A stretch of DNA of 46,267 nucleotides from NCBI GenBank assembly GCA_002369315.1, contig DFDW01000014.1:26821-73087 (forward strand), read 5' to 3'. A program made the translations under genes and the position numbers. Origin of the DNA: Ruminococcaceae bacterium UBA3818 (GTDB lineage Bacteria; Bacillota; Clostridia; Oscillospirales; Ruminococcaceae). This document shows, piece after piece, positions 33,801 to 41,241 of this stretch. Each line of letters begins with the position of its first letter. The stretch's first letter is position 1. The notes beneath the pieces are model-generated. The model was not told where the DNA came from, ran no database searches, and saw only the letters and a program-made list of their open reading frames with translations.

Positions 33801-33971
33801 GGGGATCAGATTTTCCGCCAGTTCGGCCCGCCAGGCCGGATGGGTAAAATCCCCGGTGCCCAAAAGCCGGATGCCTTTTCGTCTCGCCCAAAAATCCAGA
33901 TGGGCGGCGTCACAGTCCCGACTGGTGGCCCGGGAGTATTTGGAATGGATGTGCAGGTCGGCGATATACAA
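30801..33971 (-). CDS. Endonuclease Q-like PHP domain fused to a UvrD/PcrA-type helicase
   Basis: A 1056-residue fusion. Residues 1-425 match the EndoQ/TIGR00375 type: PHP metal motifs DLHIHSKYS, GTGDFTHPAW, SGEISSIY, PAHIWTPHFS and SNSDAHS, plus a four-cysteine zinc finger (CGC...CPVCGKK) near 273-293. EndoQ nicks DNA 5' of deaminated bases. After a Pro-rich linker (about 425-460) comes a superfamily 1 helicase: Walker A AGPGTGKT at 479-486, VDEFQDIN, GDPDQAIYGFRGA, QNYRSS, VRLMTLHAAKGLEYP and VGLTRAREEL. The best start is TTG at 33971, eight bases after GGAGG; ATG at 34058 has no ribosome site. A repair role is inferred from the domains and the divergent Ogt gene. Confidence 0.88.
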   Translation of the reverse strand: MYIADLHIHSKYSRATSRDCDAAHLDFWARRKGIRLLGTGDFTHPAWRAELAENLIPAEEGLYRLRDGARLPDPFCPAAEAPRFVLSGEISSIYKKDGRTRKVHNLILLPSLEDAQALAHRLEAIGNIHSDGRPILGLDSRDLLEITLETCPQAVFIPAHIWTPHFSMFGAFSGFDSVEECFGDLSGYIHAVETGLSSDPPMNWRVSSLDRFTLISNSDAHSPARLGREANLLDTELSYPALARAIQTGEGFAGTVEFFPEEGKYHLDGHRSCGCRLTPSQTATYGGRCPVCGKKITIGVQHRVEELADRPEGFRPGGAKPFESLAPLPEVIAAATGTSAASKKAQRQYEALLAELGPEFYILRQAPLKEIRRAAGPCVAEGIRRLRNGQVRRVPGYDGEYGQILLLSASEIQALQGQTSLFGVSGPSEPPTQPKKDPLKSAPAEQPPKGSEPASRPQQLNPEQQAAVCAAEPAVAVIAGPGTGKTKTLVSRIAYLVEEQGVKPSQITAVTFTNQAAAEMRGRLEQRLGGKRAVRGMTIGTFHAICLELLGDISLISEPDALELAAQIIRDRELALSPRRFLQEVSRIKNGKGQDAGALEENAFLEYQALLQEKGCLDFDDLLLRALVRLPGGGRRFSHLLVDEFQDINDLQYQLVRQWSRGGQGLFVIGDPDQAIYGFRGAGADCFVRLKDDLPGLREIRLVQNYRSSPQILSAALAAIAPNPGPERMLLPNRPGGEPVRLIEAADEFAEGIAVARQIAAMTGGLGMLEAHRAEQRSIVRSFSDIAVLCRTHRQVQLVEKCLRHDSIPCMVTGREDYLSDDEVRGTMGFFGWLLNSRDTTALKNALRLIWHCPADVTDRALQAARQTEEGDLAALRAETAPYPHLTFLWNAVDTFLPLIRKEKPRRLLDRWLGENPASPAMEKLQNASVFWNDMPSFCRALLLGQEGDLSRAAGKTYSSGAVRLMTLHAAKGLEYPVVFLCGVRKSNIPLESAKGESDPNEERRLFFVGLTRAREELILTTSGEPSAFLSDLDGGLMHREKAVPRPVQEEQLSLF

Positions 33972-34167
33972 AACGAGGCCCTCCCCTCTGCTGATCTTTC
34001 TATTATAATCCTCCTCTCGCAAAAAGCCAACATGACGGACAAAAAGAGAAAGCGCCATCCGTAAAAAGGGAACAGTCCGGCCGTTTCGGCTTTTCTTAAA
34101 AATGTGGGTCGATTCCTTTTTTCTTTTGTGATATCATAAAAAGGAAAAGGGGAAGGAGGAAGCGGAT

Positions 34168-34644
34168 ATGGTCTGTTTTTGGCGGTGTGACAGTCCCGTT
34201 GGGACTTATACCGTCGCGGAAGACGGCATGGGGATATGCAGCCTGTTTTTCGGCGAGCGCCTTGTGCCGCCGGATTGGGAGATGCGGCAAACGCCGCTTT
34301 TAAAAACAGCGATTCTGCAGCTGGCAGAATATTTTTCGGGCAAGCGGCAGACCTTTGATTTGCCGCTGTCCCTGCACGGAACGCCTTTTCAGCTGGCGGA
34401 TTGGGCGGCGCTGCAAACGATTCCCTATGGGGAGACCTGCTGCTATCAGCAGATTGCTGAACAGATGGGAAACCCAAAAGCGTGCCGGGCGGTCGGACTT
34501 GCCAACAACCGGAATCCGGTGGCGGTGATCGTTCCCTGTCATCGGGTCGTGGGCAAAAACGGCGGCCTGGTCGGGTACGCCGGCGGGGTTTGGCGTAAAA
34601 AAAGCTTATTGGAGCTGGAACAAAAATATCGACTGCCCAAATAA
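34168..34644 (+). CDS. ogt: Methylated-DNA--protein-cysteine S-methyltransferase
   Basis: Suicide repair protein removing O6-alkyl groups from guanine, 158 residues. The C-terminal domain has IPYGETCCYQQIAEQMGNPKACRAVG near 85-110, the active-site C124 in PCHRV, and the GYAGGVWRKKSLLELE end. The N-terminal ribonuclease-like domain is short but present. AAGGAGGA precedes the ATG. It diverges from the EndoQ-UvrD fusion gene; the roughly 200 bases between could hold both promoters. The pairing gathers two base-damage functions at one locus. Confidence 0.95.
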   Translation: MVCFWRCDSPVGTYTVAEDGMGICSLFFGERLVPPDWEMRQTPLLKTAILQLAEYFSGKRQTFDLPLSLHGTPFQLADWAALQTIPYGETCCYQQIAEQMGNPKACRAVGLANNRNPVAVIVPCHRVVGKNGGLVGYAGGVWRKKSLLELEQKYRLPK

Positions 34645-34651
34645 AAAAGCG

Positions 34652-34690
34652 GCTTTCCTCTCGGAATTTTGAGCGGAAAGCTTTTCTTTT
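34652..34690 (+). terminator. Intrinsic terminator of ogt
   Basis: GCTTTCC (34652-34658) and GGAAAGC (34675-34681) pair across a loop and are followed by TTTTCTTTT, just after the ogt stop. Confidence 0.7.
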
Positions 34691-35111
34691 GTAAAAGCCA
34701 GAAGACAAAACAACTGAGAGACAGCTCTTTCATAGGGAAAATTGTAACAAAATCTTGTATACAATAGCAGGATTTTGCAGATGTTTTTTGAGAATGGACT
34801 AGTATAATGAAACTATCATCCAAGAAGAGGAATAAGGATTTGTGAAAAATAACGAATCCTTACCCATAATTTGATACGATAAAGACAAAACCGTGCCGGA
34901 TTTCTAACAATTTAAAAATCACTTTTCAACATCTTACCACGCTCGCCTTTGGCGGACAGTCTTTCCAACATCAGCCAACGATTTTGCATTTTCTTTCCCC
35001 GTGCTGTGTTTTGTTCTTTATTGATATATTTTCCGCCGATAGCAAGGCGGCGGAAATAACAGCCTGTGGTTAAGGGCTGTTCGGTTAGAATGATCTATTA
35101 GGAGGAGAACT
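34691..35111 (+). promoter_or_regulatory. Long leader region of the first solute-binding lipoprotein gene
   Basis: About 420 bases without a gene. TATAAT at 34803-34808 is a possible -10, with no good -35. Stem-loops are TAAGGATT/AATCCTTA (34833-34862), TTCCGCCG/CGGCGGAA (35031-35055) and ACAGCC/GGGCTGT (35059-35081). A purine-rich GGAGGAGA ribosome site ends it. No known riboswitch was recognised. Confidence 0.45.
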
Positions 35112-36704
35112 ATGAAAAGAACCATCGCTTTGGTGCTGGCTGCAATGATGCTGATGACATTATTGCTCAGCGGCTGCGGCGAGACCGGTGTAAGCTCGCA
35201 GGCTTCTACCGGCGCCACCACTGGGGATGTTGCGAATGTAGACTCCAACAACCCCTACGCAAATGTTGATACTTCCAAAGAAGCCAACCTCGTTATGTAT
35301 TCTGTAGCGGATGAGCCTTTGGATATGGCAGAGGTTCTGGAGATGGCCAATGAGCGGATCAAAAACGTTCTGAACGCCACTTTGGATCTGTATTTTATTC
35401 CGTCCGCTGAATTCAACGTAAAATACCCGTTGGTTCTGGCAGGCGGAGATCAGCTGGACCTGATTTACACCGGTAACTACAGAGATTACCGCAACTACGT
35501 TGAGAAAACTTCTTTCATGGAGTTGACCCCTGAATTCCTGCAGACCTACATGCCCCAGACCTGGGCGACCCTGCCGGAATCCGCTTGGGAAGAGACTTAT
35601 GTAGATGGTAAAATCTACATGGTTCCCCGCAATACCGCGGAAATCTTCCCGGACCGTGGCCCGTTTGTCAATATGGACATTGCCGAGAAATACGGCTTCA
35701 CCGCGGATGACATCAAGAGCTACGATGACTTCAAAAACCTGCTGTTGGCCATCGGCGACAATGAGTCTGCCAGCGGTATGTACGCGTACTATCAGTCTCA
35801 GACCTCCAACATGCAGGAGCTGGGCTGGAGATATCGGTTCAACCTGATCAACAACCAGGCTTCCGACTACGTTTACTACTGCCAGCTGGACGACCCGACC
35901 TTTGAGAATCCTTTCTTCCTGTACACTTCTGAGTACTGGAAGACCTACATCCAGGATATGGCCGAATTCGCCAAAGCGGGCTGCTGGCCCTCCGACGCGA
36001 TTTCCAACAGCAACTCCATCATCACCCTGTTTGAGAACGGCCAGTCCGCAACTTCCCGCGGCAACTACTACAATGGTATCACCATGATCCAGGGTTACCG
36101 TGAAAAGGGAATGAATGTTGAGCTGTTCGACATTTTCCCGGAGAACTACCGTCCTCTGCGTGACTCTTACCTGGGCGACGGCTATGCCATCCCGATTTTC
36201 TGCGAGCAGCCCGAAAGAGCGGCCGCGGTTCTGGACTATATCAAGTGCGATAAAGAGACCAACATGCTGCTGGCCGGCGGCGTGGAAGGCCGTCATTACA
36301 TCCTGGATGAGGCAACCAACAGCGTATCTCCCGGCCCGGAAGCCAGCGACTATGAGTTCGACGGCTGGGCTTGGGGTATCCGCCATGTGGACTTCCCGTT
36401 CCCGTCCACCGACGATGCGAGAATCAACGCTGCCAACGAACATCTGAGAGAAGCGCAGGTCAAAGACGAAGAGTGGCCTTACTGGGGCTTCCAGTTCAGC
36501 CCGACCCCTGTTTCTGCTGAATGGGCGGTCATTTCCGCTTTGATTACTGAGTACCAGGGCTCTTTCGACCTGGGTATGTTCGGCGACAACACCATGACCG
36601 AATACGAAGGTTTTGTAAAGAAACTGCAGGATGCCGGTCTGGAAAAATACATGGAAGAGTGGAACCGTCAGAGAGATGAGTTCCTGGCCAATAAAGCGGC
36701 CTAG
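35112..36704 (+). CDS. Extracellular solute-binding lipoprotein, copy 1 of 3
   Basis: A 530-residue carbohydrate-type ABC solute-binding protein with a lipoprotein signal (lipobox LLSGC, C22). The mature body starts after a Ser/Thr-rich linker. Shared landmarks are MYSVADEP, LDLIYTGNYRDY, GKIYMVPRNTAEIFPDRG near 170-187, NLINNQASDYVYY and the C-terminal DGWAWGIRHVDFPFPS and EEWPYWGFQF, resembling the DUF3502 type. No permease or ATPase gene accompanies it. Relative to copies 2 and 3 it is the divergent member, with different residues in the likely binding cleft. The ligand is not readable from sequence; a sugar is the likely class. Confidence 0.9.
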   Translation: MKRTIALVLAAMMLMTLLLSGCGETGVSSQASTGATTGDVANVDSNNPYANVDTSKEANLVMYSVADEPLDMAEVLEMANERIKNVLNATLDLYFIPSAEFNVKYPLVLAGGDQLDLIYTGNYRDYRNYVEKTSFMELTPEFLQTYMPQTWATLPESAWEETYVDGKIYMVPRNTAEIFPDRGPFVNMDIAEKYGFTADDIKSYDDFKNLLLAIGDNESASGMYAYYQSQTSNMQELGWRYRFNLINNQASDYVYYCQLDDPTFENPFFLYTSEYWKTYIQDMAEFAKAGCWPSDAISNSNSIITLFENGQSATSRGNYYNGITMIQGYREKGMNVELFDIFPENYRPLRDSYLGDGYAIPIFCEQPERAAAVLDYIKCDKETNMLLAGGVEGRHYILDEATNSVSPGPEASDYEFDGWAWGIRHVDFPFPSTDDARINAANEHLREAQVKDEEWPYWGFQFSPTPVSAEWAVISALITEYQGSFDLGMFGDNTMTEYEGFVKKLQDAGLEKYMEEWNRQRDEFLANKAA

Positions 36705-36725
36705 TCTTCTTATCCTCCTTGCTGC

Positions 36726-36756
36726 AAAGAGGACCTGTTTAACAGGTCCTCTTTTT
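36726..36756 (+). terminator. Intrinsic terminator after solute-binding copy 1
   Basis: AAAGAGGACCTG and CAGGTCCTCTTT form a perfect 12-bp stem with a short loop and a T run. It shows that copy 1 is its own transcription unit. Confidence 0.9.
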
Positions 36757-37231
36757 GCGTTTTCCGTTTTGTTTTTCCGTTGGAAAAGGTCAGAATCATC
36801 TGGTGCCTTTTTTTCTTTCCAGTGGGAATAGAAAATGATAAAAAAGCATATTAATTCCTAAAAAATGTTAAAAATTATAGACAAAATGGACATATAAGAC
36901 AAAATAACGATATAAATAACAATAAAATGAAGAACATATGGCGCGAAAAGTCTTTATAATGAGCATATACCGCAGGATAACAAATCGATATCCACGCTAT
37001 TTCTATAATTTTTTGCCATAAAAGTACGAAAGGCTCTCAGGCAATAGTCTACTATTGTTTTATACGCCTGTTCCGCTGGCTGGAGCCAGGCAGCCTAGGG
37101 CAGATGATTCACCTGCCTCCTATATTTTACCAAGTTGCCTGAGAGGAATTTTGTGCTTTATGATATGTGCTTCGCAAACGGAAAAGCGGAACACACCGGC
37201 ACTGCCGGTAAAAACAATGAGGAGGATACAC
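36757..37231 (+). promoter_or_regulatory. Long structured leader of solute-binding copy 2
   Basis: About 475 bases without a gene. A TATAAT lies at 36955-36960. Downstream, CTCTCAGGCAA (37034-37044) and TTGCCTGAGAG (37135-37145) form a perfect 11-bp outer stem 90 bases apart. Inside are CAATAG/CTATTG (37042-37057), CTGGCT/AGCCAG (37076-37089) and GGGCAG/CTGCCTC (37098-37119), so the enclosed RNA may fold as a multi-branched domain. GACA repeats at about 9-base spacing lie at 36880-36901. The ribosome site GGAGG ends the leader. It matches no riboswitch I know. Confidence 0.5.
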
Positions 37232-38830
37232 ATGAAAAAACTGGCACTTTTGTTGGCAGTTATGATGATGTTTAGCCTGCTGCTGGCTGGCTGCAACAAC
37301 ACCACAACTTCCAGCGCACCGGAAAGCAAGCCCGCTGAGAACAGCACTGCTTCGGGTGGCGACACCGAAACCAACGATGATCCTTATGCGAACATCGACC
37401 TGAGCAAGGAAGAGACCGTTGTAATGTATGTAACGGCTACCGAGCCCAATGCGATCAAAGAAGTAATGGAAGCTGCGAATGAGAAAATCAAAGCTGCGAT
37501 CAATACTACCATTGATCTGTACTTCATTCCTTCTTCTGAGCGTTCCACCAAGTACCCGCTGGTTATGGCAGGCGGCGATACCGTTGACCTGATCTACACC
37601 GCAAACTGGTGCTACTACAAAGAGCAGGTTGAAAAATCTGGCTTTAAGGAACTGACCGAAGAGTTCCTGCAGACCTACATGCCCCAGACCTGGGCTACTC
37701 TGCCGGAAGCCGCTTGGAAAGAAACCCTGATCAACGGCAAAATCTACATGGTTCCCCGTAACACCGCTGCTATCTTCCCGGATCGTGGTATGGTAGTAAA
37801 CATGGAAGTTGCCGAGAAATACGGCTACACTGCTGACAAGATCAAAACTTACGATGATCTGAAAAACCTGTTGCTGGCCATCGGCGACAATGAAGCTTCC
37901 AATGGTATGTATGCATACTATGCTTCTCAGTCCTACACCCTGCAGCAGCAGTTCCTGCAGTATGCAAACAACCTGATCAACAACCAGGCTTCTGACTATG
38001 TATACTACAGCCAGCTGACTGACCCGAAATTTGAGAATCCGTTCTTCCTGTACACTTCGGATTACTTCAAAGATTACGCTCTGCTGATGGCTGAATTCGC
38101 GGCTGCTGGCGTATGGCCTTCTGACGCGATCTCCAACACCAACTCCATCTCTACTCTGTTTGCGAACAAACAGTCTGCTACCTGCCACCAGAACTACTAC
38201 AATGGTATCACCAACATTGAGGGCTGGCGTGAAAAAGGTATCAAAGCTGAACTGTTTGATACTTATCCCGAAGGCTACCGCGCACTGCGTGACTCTTTCG
38301 TAGGCGACGGTATGGCAATCCCGTCCTTCTCCGAGATTCCGGAGAGAGCGGCTGTATGCCTGGATTTCATTAAGAGCGACCTGGAAACCTACATGCTGCT
38401 GGCTGGCGGTTTCGAAGGCAGACATTACATCTATGACGAAGCTACCAACACCATCTCCAACGGTCCGGAGTCTGCTGACTACGTATTCGACGGTTGGGCT
38501 TGGGGTATCCGTCATAAAGACTTCCCGTGGCCCAAAACTGATGACGAGAGAATCAATGCTGCTAACAAACATCTGAGCGAGACTCAGCTGAAAGACGAAG
38601 AGTGGCCTTACTGGGGCTTCACCTTTGACTATGCTCCTGTTTCCGCTGAGTGGGCAGTTATCTCCGCTCTGGTAACCGAGAACTCCGCTTCCTTCGGACT
38701 GGGCTCCTTCGGCGCTAACACCGAGGCTGAGTACGAAGCATTTGTTCAGAAGCTGAAAGACGGCGGTCTGGACAAATACATGGAAGAGTGGAACAAGCAG
38801 AGAGACGAGTTCTTGGCTGCTAACAAATAA
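37232..38830 (+). CDS. Extracellular solute-binding lipoprotein, copy 2 of 3
   Basis: A 532-residue lipoprotein (lipobox LLAGC, C21; Ser/Thr/Glu-rich linker to about residue 50). The body carries NIDLSKEETVVMYVTA, DTVDLIYTANWCYY, GKIYMVPRNTAAIFPDRG and the shared C-terminal half DGWAWGIRHKDFPWP. The start MKKLALLLAVMMMF at 37232 has GGAGGA eight bases upstream; longer frames from 37055 run through the leader. From 37376 onward it aligns without any gap to copy 3 (constant offset of 2221 bases). Codon choice (GCT, GGT, CGT, AAC) suggests high expression. No transporter partner genes are present. Confidence 0.92.
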   Translation: MKKLALLLAVMMMFSLLLAGCNNTTTSSAPESKPAENSTASGGDTETNDDPYANIDLSKEETVVMYVTATEPNAIKEVMEAANEKIKAAINTTIDLYFIPSSERSTKYPLVMAGGDTVDLIYTANWCYYKEQVEKSGFKELTEEFLQTYMPQTWATLPEAAWKETLINGKIYMVPRNTAAIFPDRGMVVNMEVAEKYGYTADKIKTYDDLKNLLLAIGDNEASNGMYAYYASQSYTLQQQFLQYANNLINNQASDYVYYSQLTDPKFENPFFLYTSDYFKDYALLMAEFAAAGVWPSDAISNTNSISTLFANKQSATCHQNYYNGITNIEGWREKGIKAELFDTYPEGYRALRDSFVGDGMAIPSFSEIPERAAVCLDFIKSDLETYMLLAGGFEGRHYIYDEATNTISNGPESADYVFDGWAWGIRHKDFPWPKTDDERINAANKHLSETQLKDEEWPYWGFTFDYAPVSAEWAVISALVTENSASFGLGSFGANTEAEYEAFVQKLKDGGLDKYMEEWNKQRDEFLAANK

Positions 38831-38846
38831 TTAAGTATCCACTGAA

Positions 38847-38883
38847 TGAGGCTTTGCATTTCATGCAAAGCCTCATTTTTTTT
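38847..38883 (+). terminator. Intrinsic terminator after solute-binding copy 2
   Basis: TGAGGCTTTGCAT and ATGCAAAGCCTCA form a perfect 13-bp stem with a three-base loop, followed by eight T. Confidence 0.95.
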
Positions 38884-39455
38884 GTTGTAAAAAAGAAATT
38901 TTTCGGCAATCTTTTGGATCATGGAGTCTTGAATCTATATCAAAAAAGCTATCATAAAAGTGTAGTTTGCGCTTTTAAATCGGAAGAAAAGAATTAGAAA
39001 AAGAGGCGCAAAAAATATTATTCCAAGGGAAGAAAAAACAAAATAAAAAGAGGTTTGGATATAAAAGGACAACATAAAGGACAATTTTTTGATGAAAAAG
39101 ACAAGATATTTAAGTCTTTTTTAAAAATTCTTCTTGTATAATATGAAACATCGTAAGACACAAGGACCTTGGAAAAATGAATAAAAAATCAAAATGAAAA
39201 AACAGTTTTTCAGTGATTTTGCAAATTAGTGCATAATAGCACAGAATGTTTAATGGAACGACAGATTTTCATATACTTGGGAAACAAACATAGCATGGTC
39301 TTGTTTCAATTTCCAAAGGCAGAAGTAAAATTTTGCCCTCCTCAAATTTTGCAAGCCGTTTCAAAGCATATGTGCGTTATGAATACCGACCAACCTGGAT
39401 GATTGGGTATGGCGGAGCCGGTAAACCCGGAATTATGTTATCGAGGAGGATACAC
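38884..39455 (+). promoter_or_regulatory. Long AT-rich leader of solute-binding copy 3
   Basis: About 570 bases without a gene, AT-rich for the first 330. TATAAT at 39137-39142 is a possible -10. GACA words occur at 39068, 39080 and 39100. ATACC...GGGTAT arms and GGCGGAGCC-type short hairpins lie near 39381-39430. It is unlike the copy 2 leader until the shared GAGGAGGATACAC ribosome-site block. Confidence 0.4.
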
Positions 39456-41051
39456 ATGAAAAAACTGGCATTTCTGATGGCGGTTATGATGATGTTCACC
39501 CTGCTTCTGGCTGGCTGTAACAACACCACAACCTCCAGCGCACCGGAGAGCAAGCCTGCTGACAACAGCGGCGCTGAGAGCACTCCTGCAGACGGTGATG
39601 ATCCTTATGCGAACATCGACCTGAGCAAGGAAGAGACCGTTGTAATGTATGTAACGGCTTCCGAGCCCAATGCGATCAAAGAAGTAATGGAAGCTGCGAA
39701 TGAGAAAATCAAAGCTGCGATCAATACTACCATTGATCTGTACTTCATTCCTTCTTCTGAGCGCGCTACCAAGTACCCGCTGGTTATGGCAGGCGGCGAT
39801 ACCGTTGACCTGATCTACACCGCAAACTGGTGCTACTACAAAGAGCAGGTTGAAAAAGCTGGCTTTAAGGAACTGACCGAAGAGTTCCTGAACACCTACA
39901 TGCCTCAGACCATGGCTACCCTGCCGGAAGCCGCTTGGAAAGAAACCCTGATCAACGGCAAAATCTACATGGTTCCCCGTAACACCGCTGCTATCTTCCC
40001 GGATAGAGGCCCTGTTGTGAACATGGAAGTTGCCGAGAAATACGGCTACACTGCTGATAAGATCAAAACTTACGATGATCTGAAAAACCTGCTGCTGGCA
40101 ATCGGTACCAACGAAGTTTCCAACGGTATGTATGCGTTCTATGCTTCTCAGTCCGCCAACCTGAAGCAGATCGCACTGCTGTATGGGAAGAACCTGATCA
40201 ACAACCAGGCTTCTGACTATGTATACTATAGCCAGCTGACTGACCCGAAATTTGAAAATCCTTTCTTCCTGTACACCTCTGATCTGTACAAAGAGTATGC
40301 TCTGGGAATGGCTGAATTCGCGGCTGCTGGCGTATGGCCTACTGACGCGATCTCCAACACCAACTCCATCTCTACTCTGTTCCAGAACAAACAGTCTGCA
40401 GTTTCTTACCAGAACTACTACAATGGTATCACCTGGATCGAGGCGACTCGTGCAAAAGGCATCAAAGCTGAACTGTTCGACATTTATCCCGAAGGCTACC
40501 GCGCACTGCGTGACTCTTTCGTAGGCGACGGTATGGCTATCCCGTCCTTCTCCGAGATTCCGGAGAGAGCGGCTGTATGCCTGGACTTCATCAAAAATGA
40601 CTACGAGACCTACATGCTGCTGGCTGGCGGTTTCGAAGGCAGACATTACATCTATGACGAAGCTACCAACACCATCTCCAACGGTCCCGAAGCTGGCGAC
40701 TATGAGTTCGACGGCTGGGCTTGGGGCATCCGTCATAAAGACTTCCCGTGGCCGAGCACTGATGATGAGAGAATCAATGCTGCTAACAAACATCTGAGCG
40801 ATACTCAGATAAAAGACGAAGAGTGGCCTTACTGGGGCTTCACCTTTGACTATGCTCCTGTTTCCGCTGAGTGGGCAGTTATCTCCGCTCTGGTAACCGA
40901 GAACGAAGCTTCCTTCAACCTCGGTATGTTCGGTGCTAACACTGAAGCTGAGTACGAAGCATTTGTTCAGAAGCTGAAAGACGGCGGTCTGGACAAATAC
41001 ATGGAAGAGTGGAACAAGCAGAGAACTGAGTTCTTGGAAGCTAACGCTTAA
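39456..41051 (+). CDS. Extracellular solute-binding lipoprotein, copy 3 of 3
   Basis: A 531-residue lipoprotein, near-copy of copy 2 (lipobox LLAGC, C21). Nucleotide identity is almost complete over long blocks (for example 39597-39890) but breaks in short segments, notably ASQSANLKQIALLYGKN, YTSDLYKEYALGM and ITWIEATRAKG, which differ from copy 2 while flanks are unchanged. These segments would line the ligand cleft in this fold, so altered specificity is inferred. The start at 39456 has GAGGAGGA upstream. It is monocistronic between its leader and its own terminator. Confidence 0.92.
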   Translation: MKKLAFLMAVMMMFTLLLAGCNNTTTSSAPESKPADNSGAESTPADGDDPYANIDLSKEETVVMYVTASEPNAIKEVMEAANEKIKAAINTTIDLYFIPSSERATKYPLVMAGGDTVDLIYTANWCYYKEQVEKAGFKELTEEFLNTYMPQTMATLPEAAWKETLINGKIYMVPRNTAAIFPDRGPVVNMEVAEKYGYTADKIKTYDDLKNLLLAIGTNEVSNGMYAFYASQSANLKQIALLYGKNLINNQASDYVYYSQLTDPKFENPFFLYTSDLYKEYALGMAEFAAAGVWPTDAISNTNSISTLFQNKQSAVSYQNYYNGITWIEATRAKGIKAELFDIYPEGYRALRDSFVGDGMAIPSFSEIPERAAVCLDFIKNDYETYMLLAGGFEGRHYIYDEATNTISNGPEAGDYEFDGWAWGIRHKDFPWPSTDDERINAANKHLSDTQIKDEEWPYWGFTFDYAPVSAEWAVISALVTENEASFNLGMFGANTEAEYEAFVQKLKDGGLDKYMEEWNKQRTEFLEANA

Positions 41052-41067
41052 TCGTCGGTTTTACCGA

Positions 41068-41103
41068 TAAAAAAATCCCGTGCAAATGCACGGGATTTTT
41101 TTT
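41068..41103 (+). terminator. Intrinsic terminator after solute-binding copy 3
   Basis: AAAAATCCCGTGCA and TGCACGGGATTTTT form a perfect stem with a two-base gap, continuing into eight T. It ends the tandem array. Confidence 0.95.
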
Positions 41104-41241
41104 ATGTTTTTCTACAAACGAGAAAAAAACGAGATTTTATAATACGAAAAGAACCAATTTTGCGAGATTTTTAATTCTAATATGCAAAAATGAGGGAAAA
41201 ACATTACCATGAAGCACAGAAAAACAGAATTGATTTGCCGG

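Noticed and set aside
32934..34064. Open frame of 376 codons on the plus strand opposite the EndoQ-like domain
   Set aside because: The PHP metal ligands and helicase motifs are on the minus strand; this is a compositional shadow.
35160..36443. Open frame of 427 codons on the minus strand, opposite binding-protein copy 1
   Set aside because: It mirrors the strongly biased codons of the lipoprotein gene; there is no ribosome site or recognisable protein. The same occurs opposite copies 2 and 3 (37127-38572 and 39438-40793).
37021..37145. Known riboswitch class (c-di-GMP, glycine, cobalamin, ZTP) for the copy 2 leader
   Set aside because: None of the conserved core words of those classes is present, although the region is clearly able to fold.
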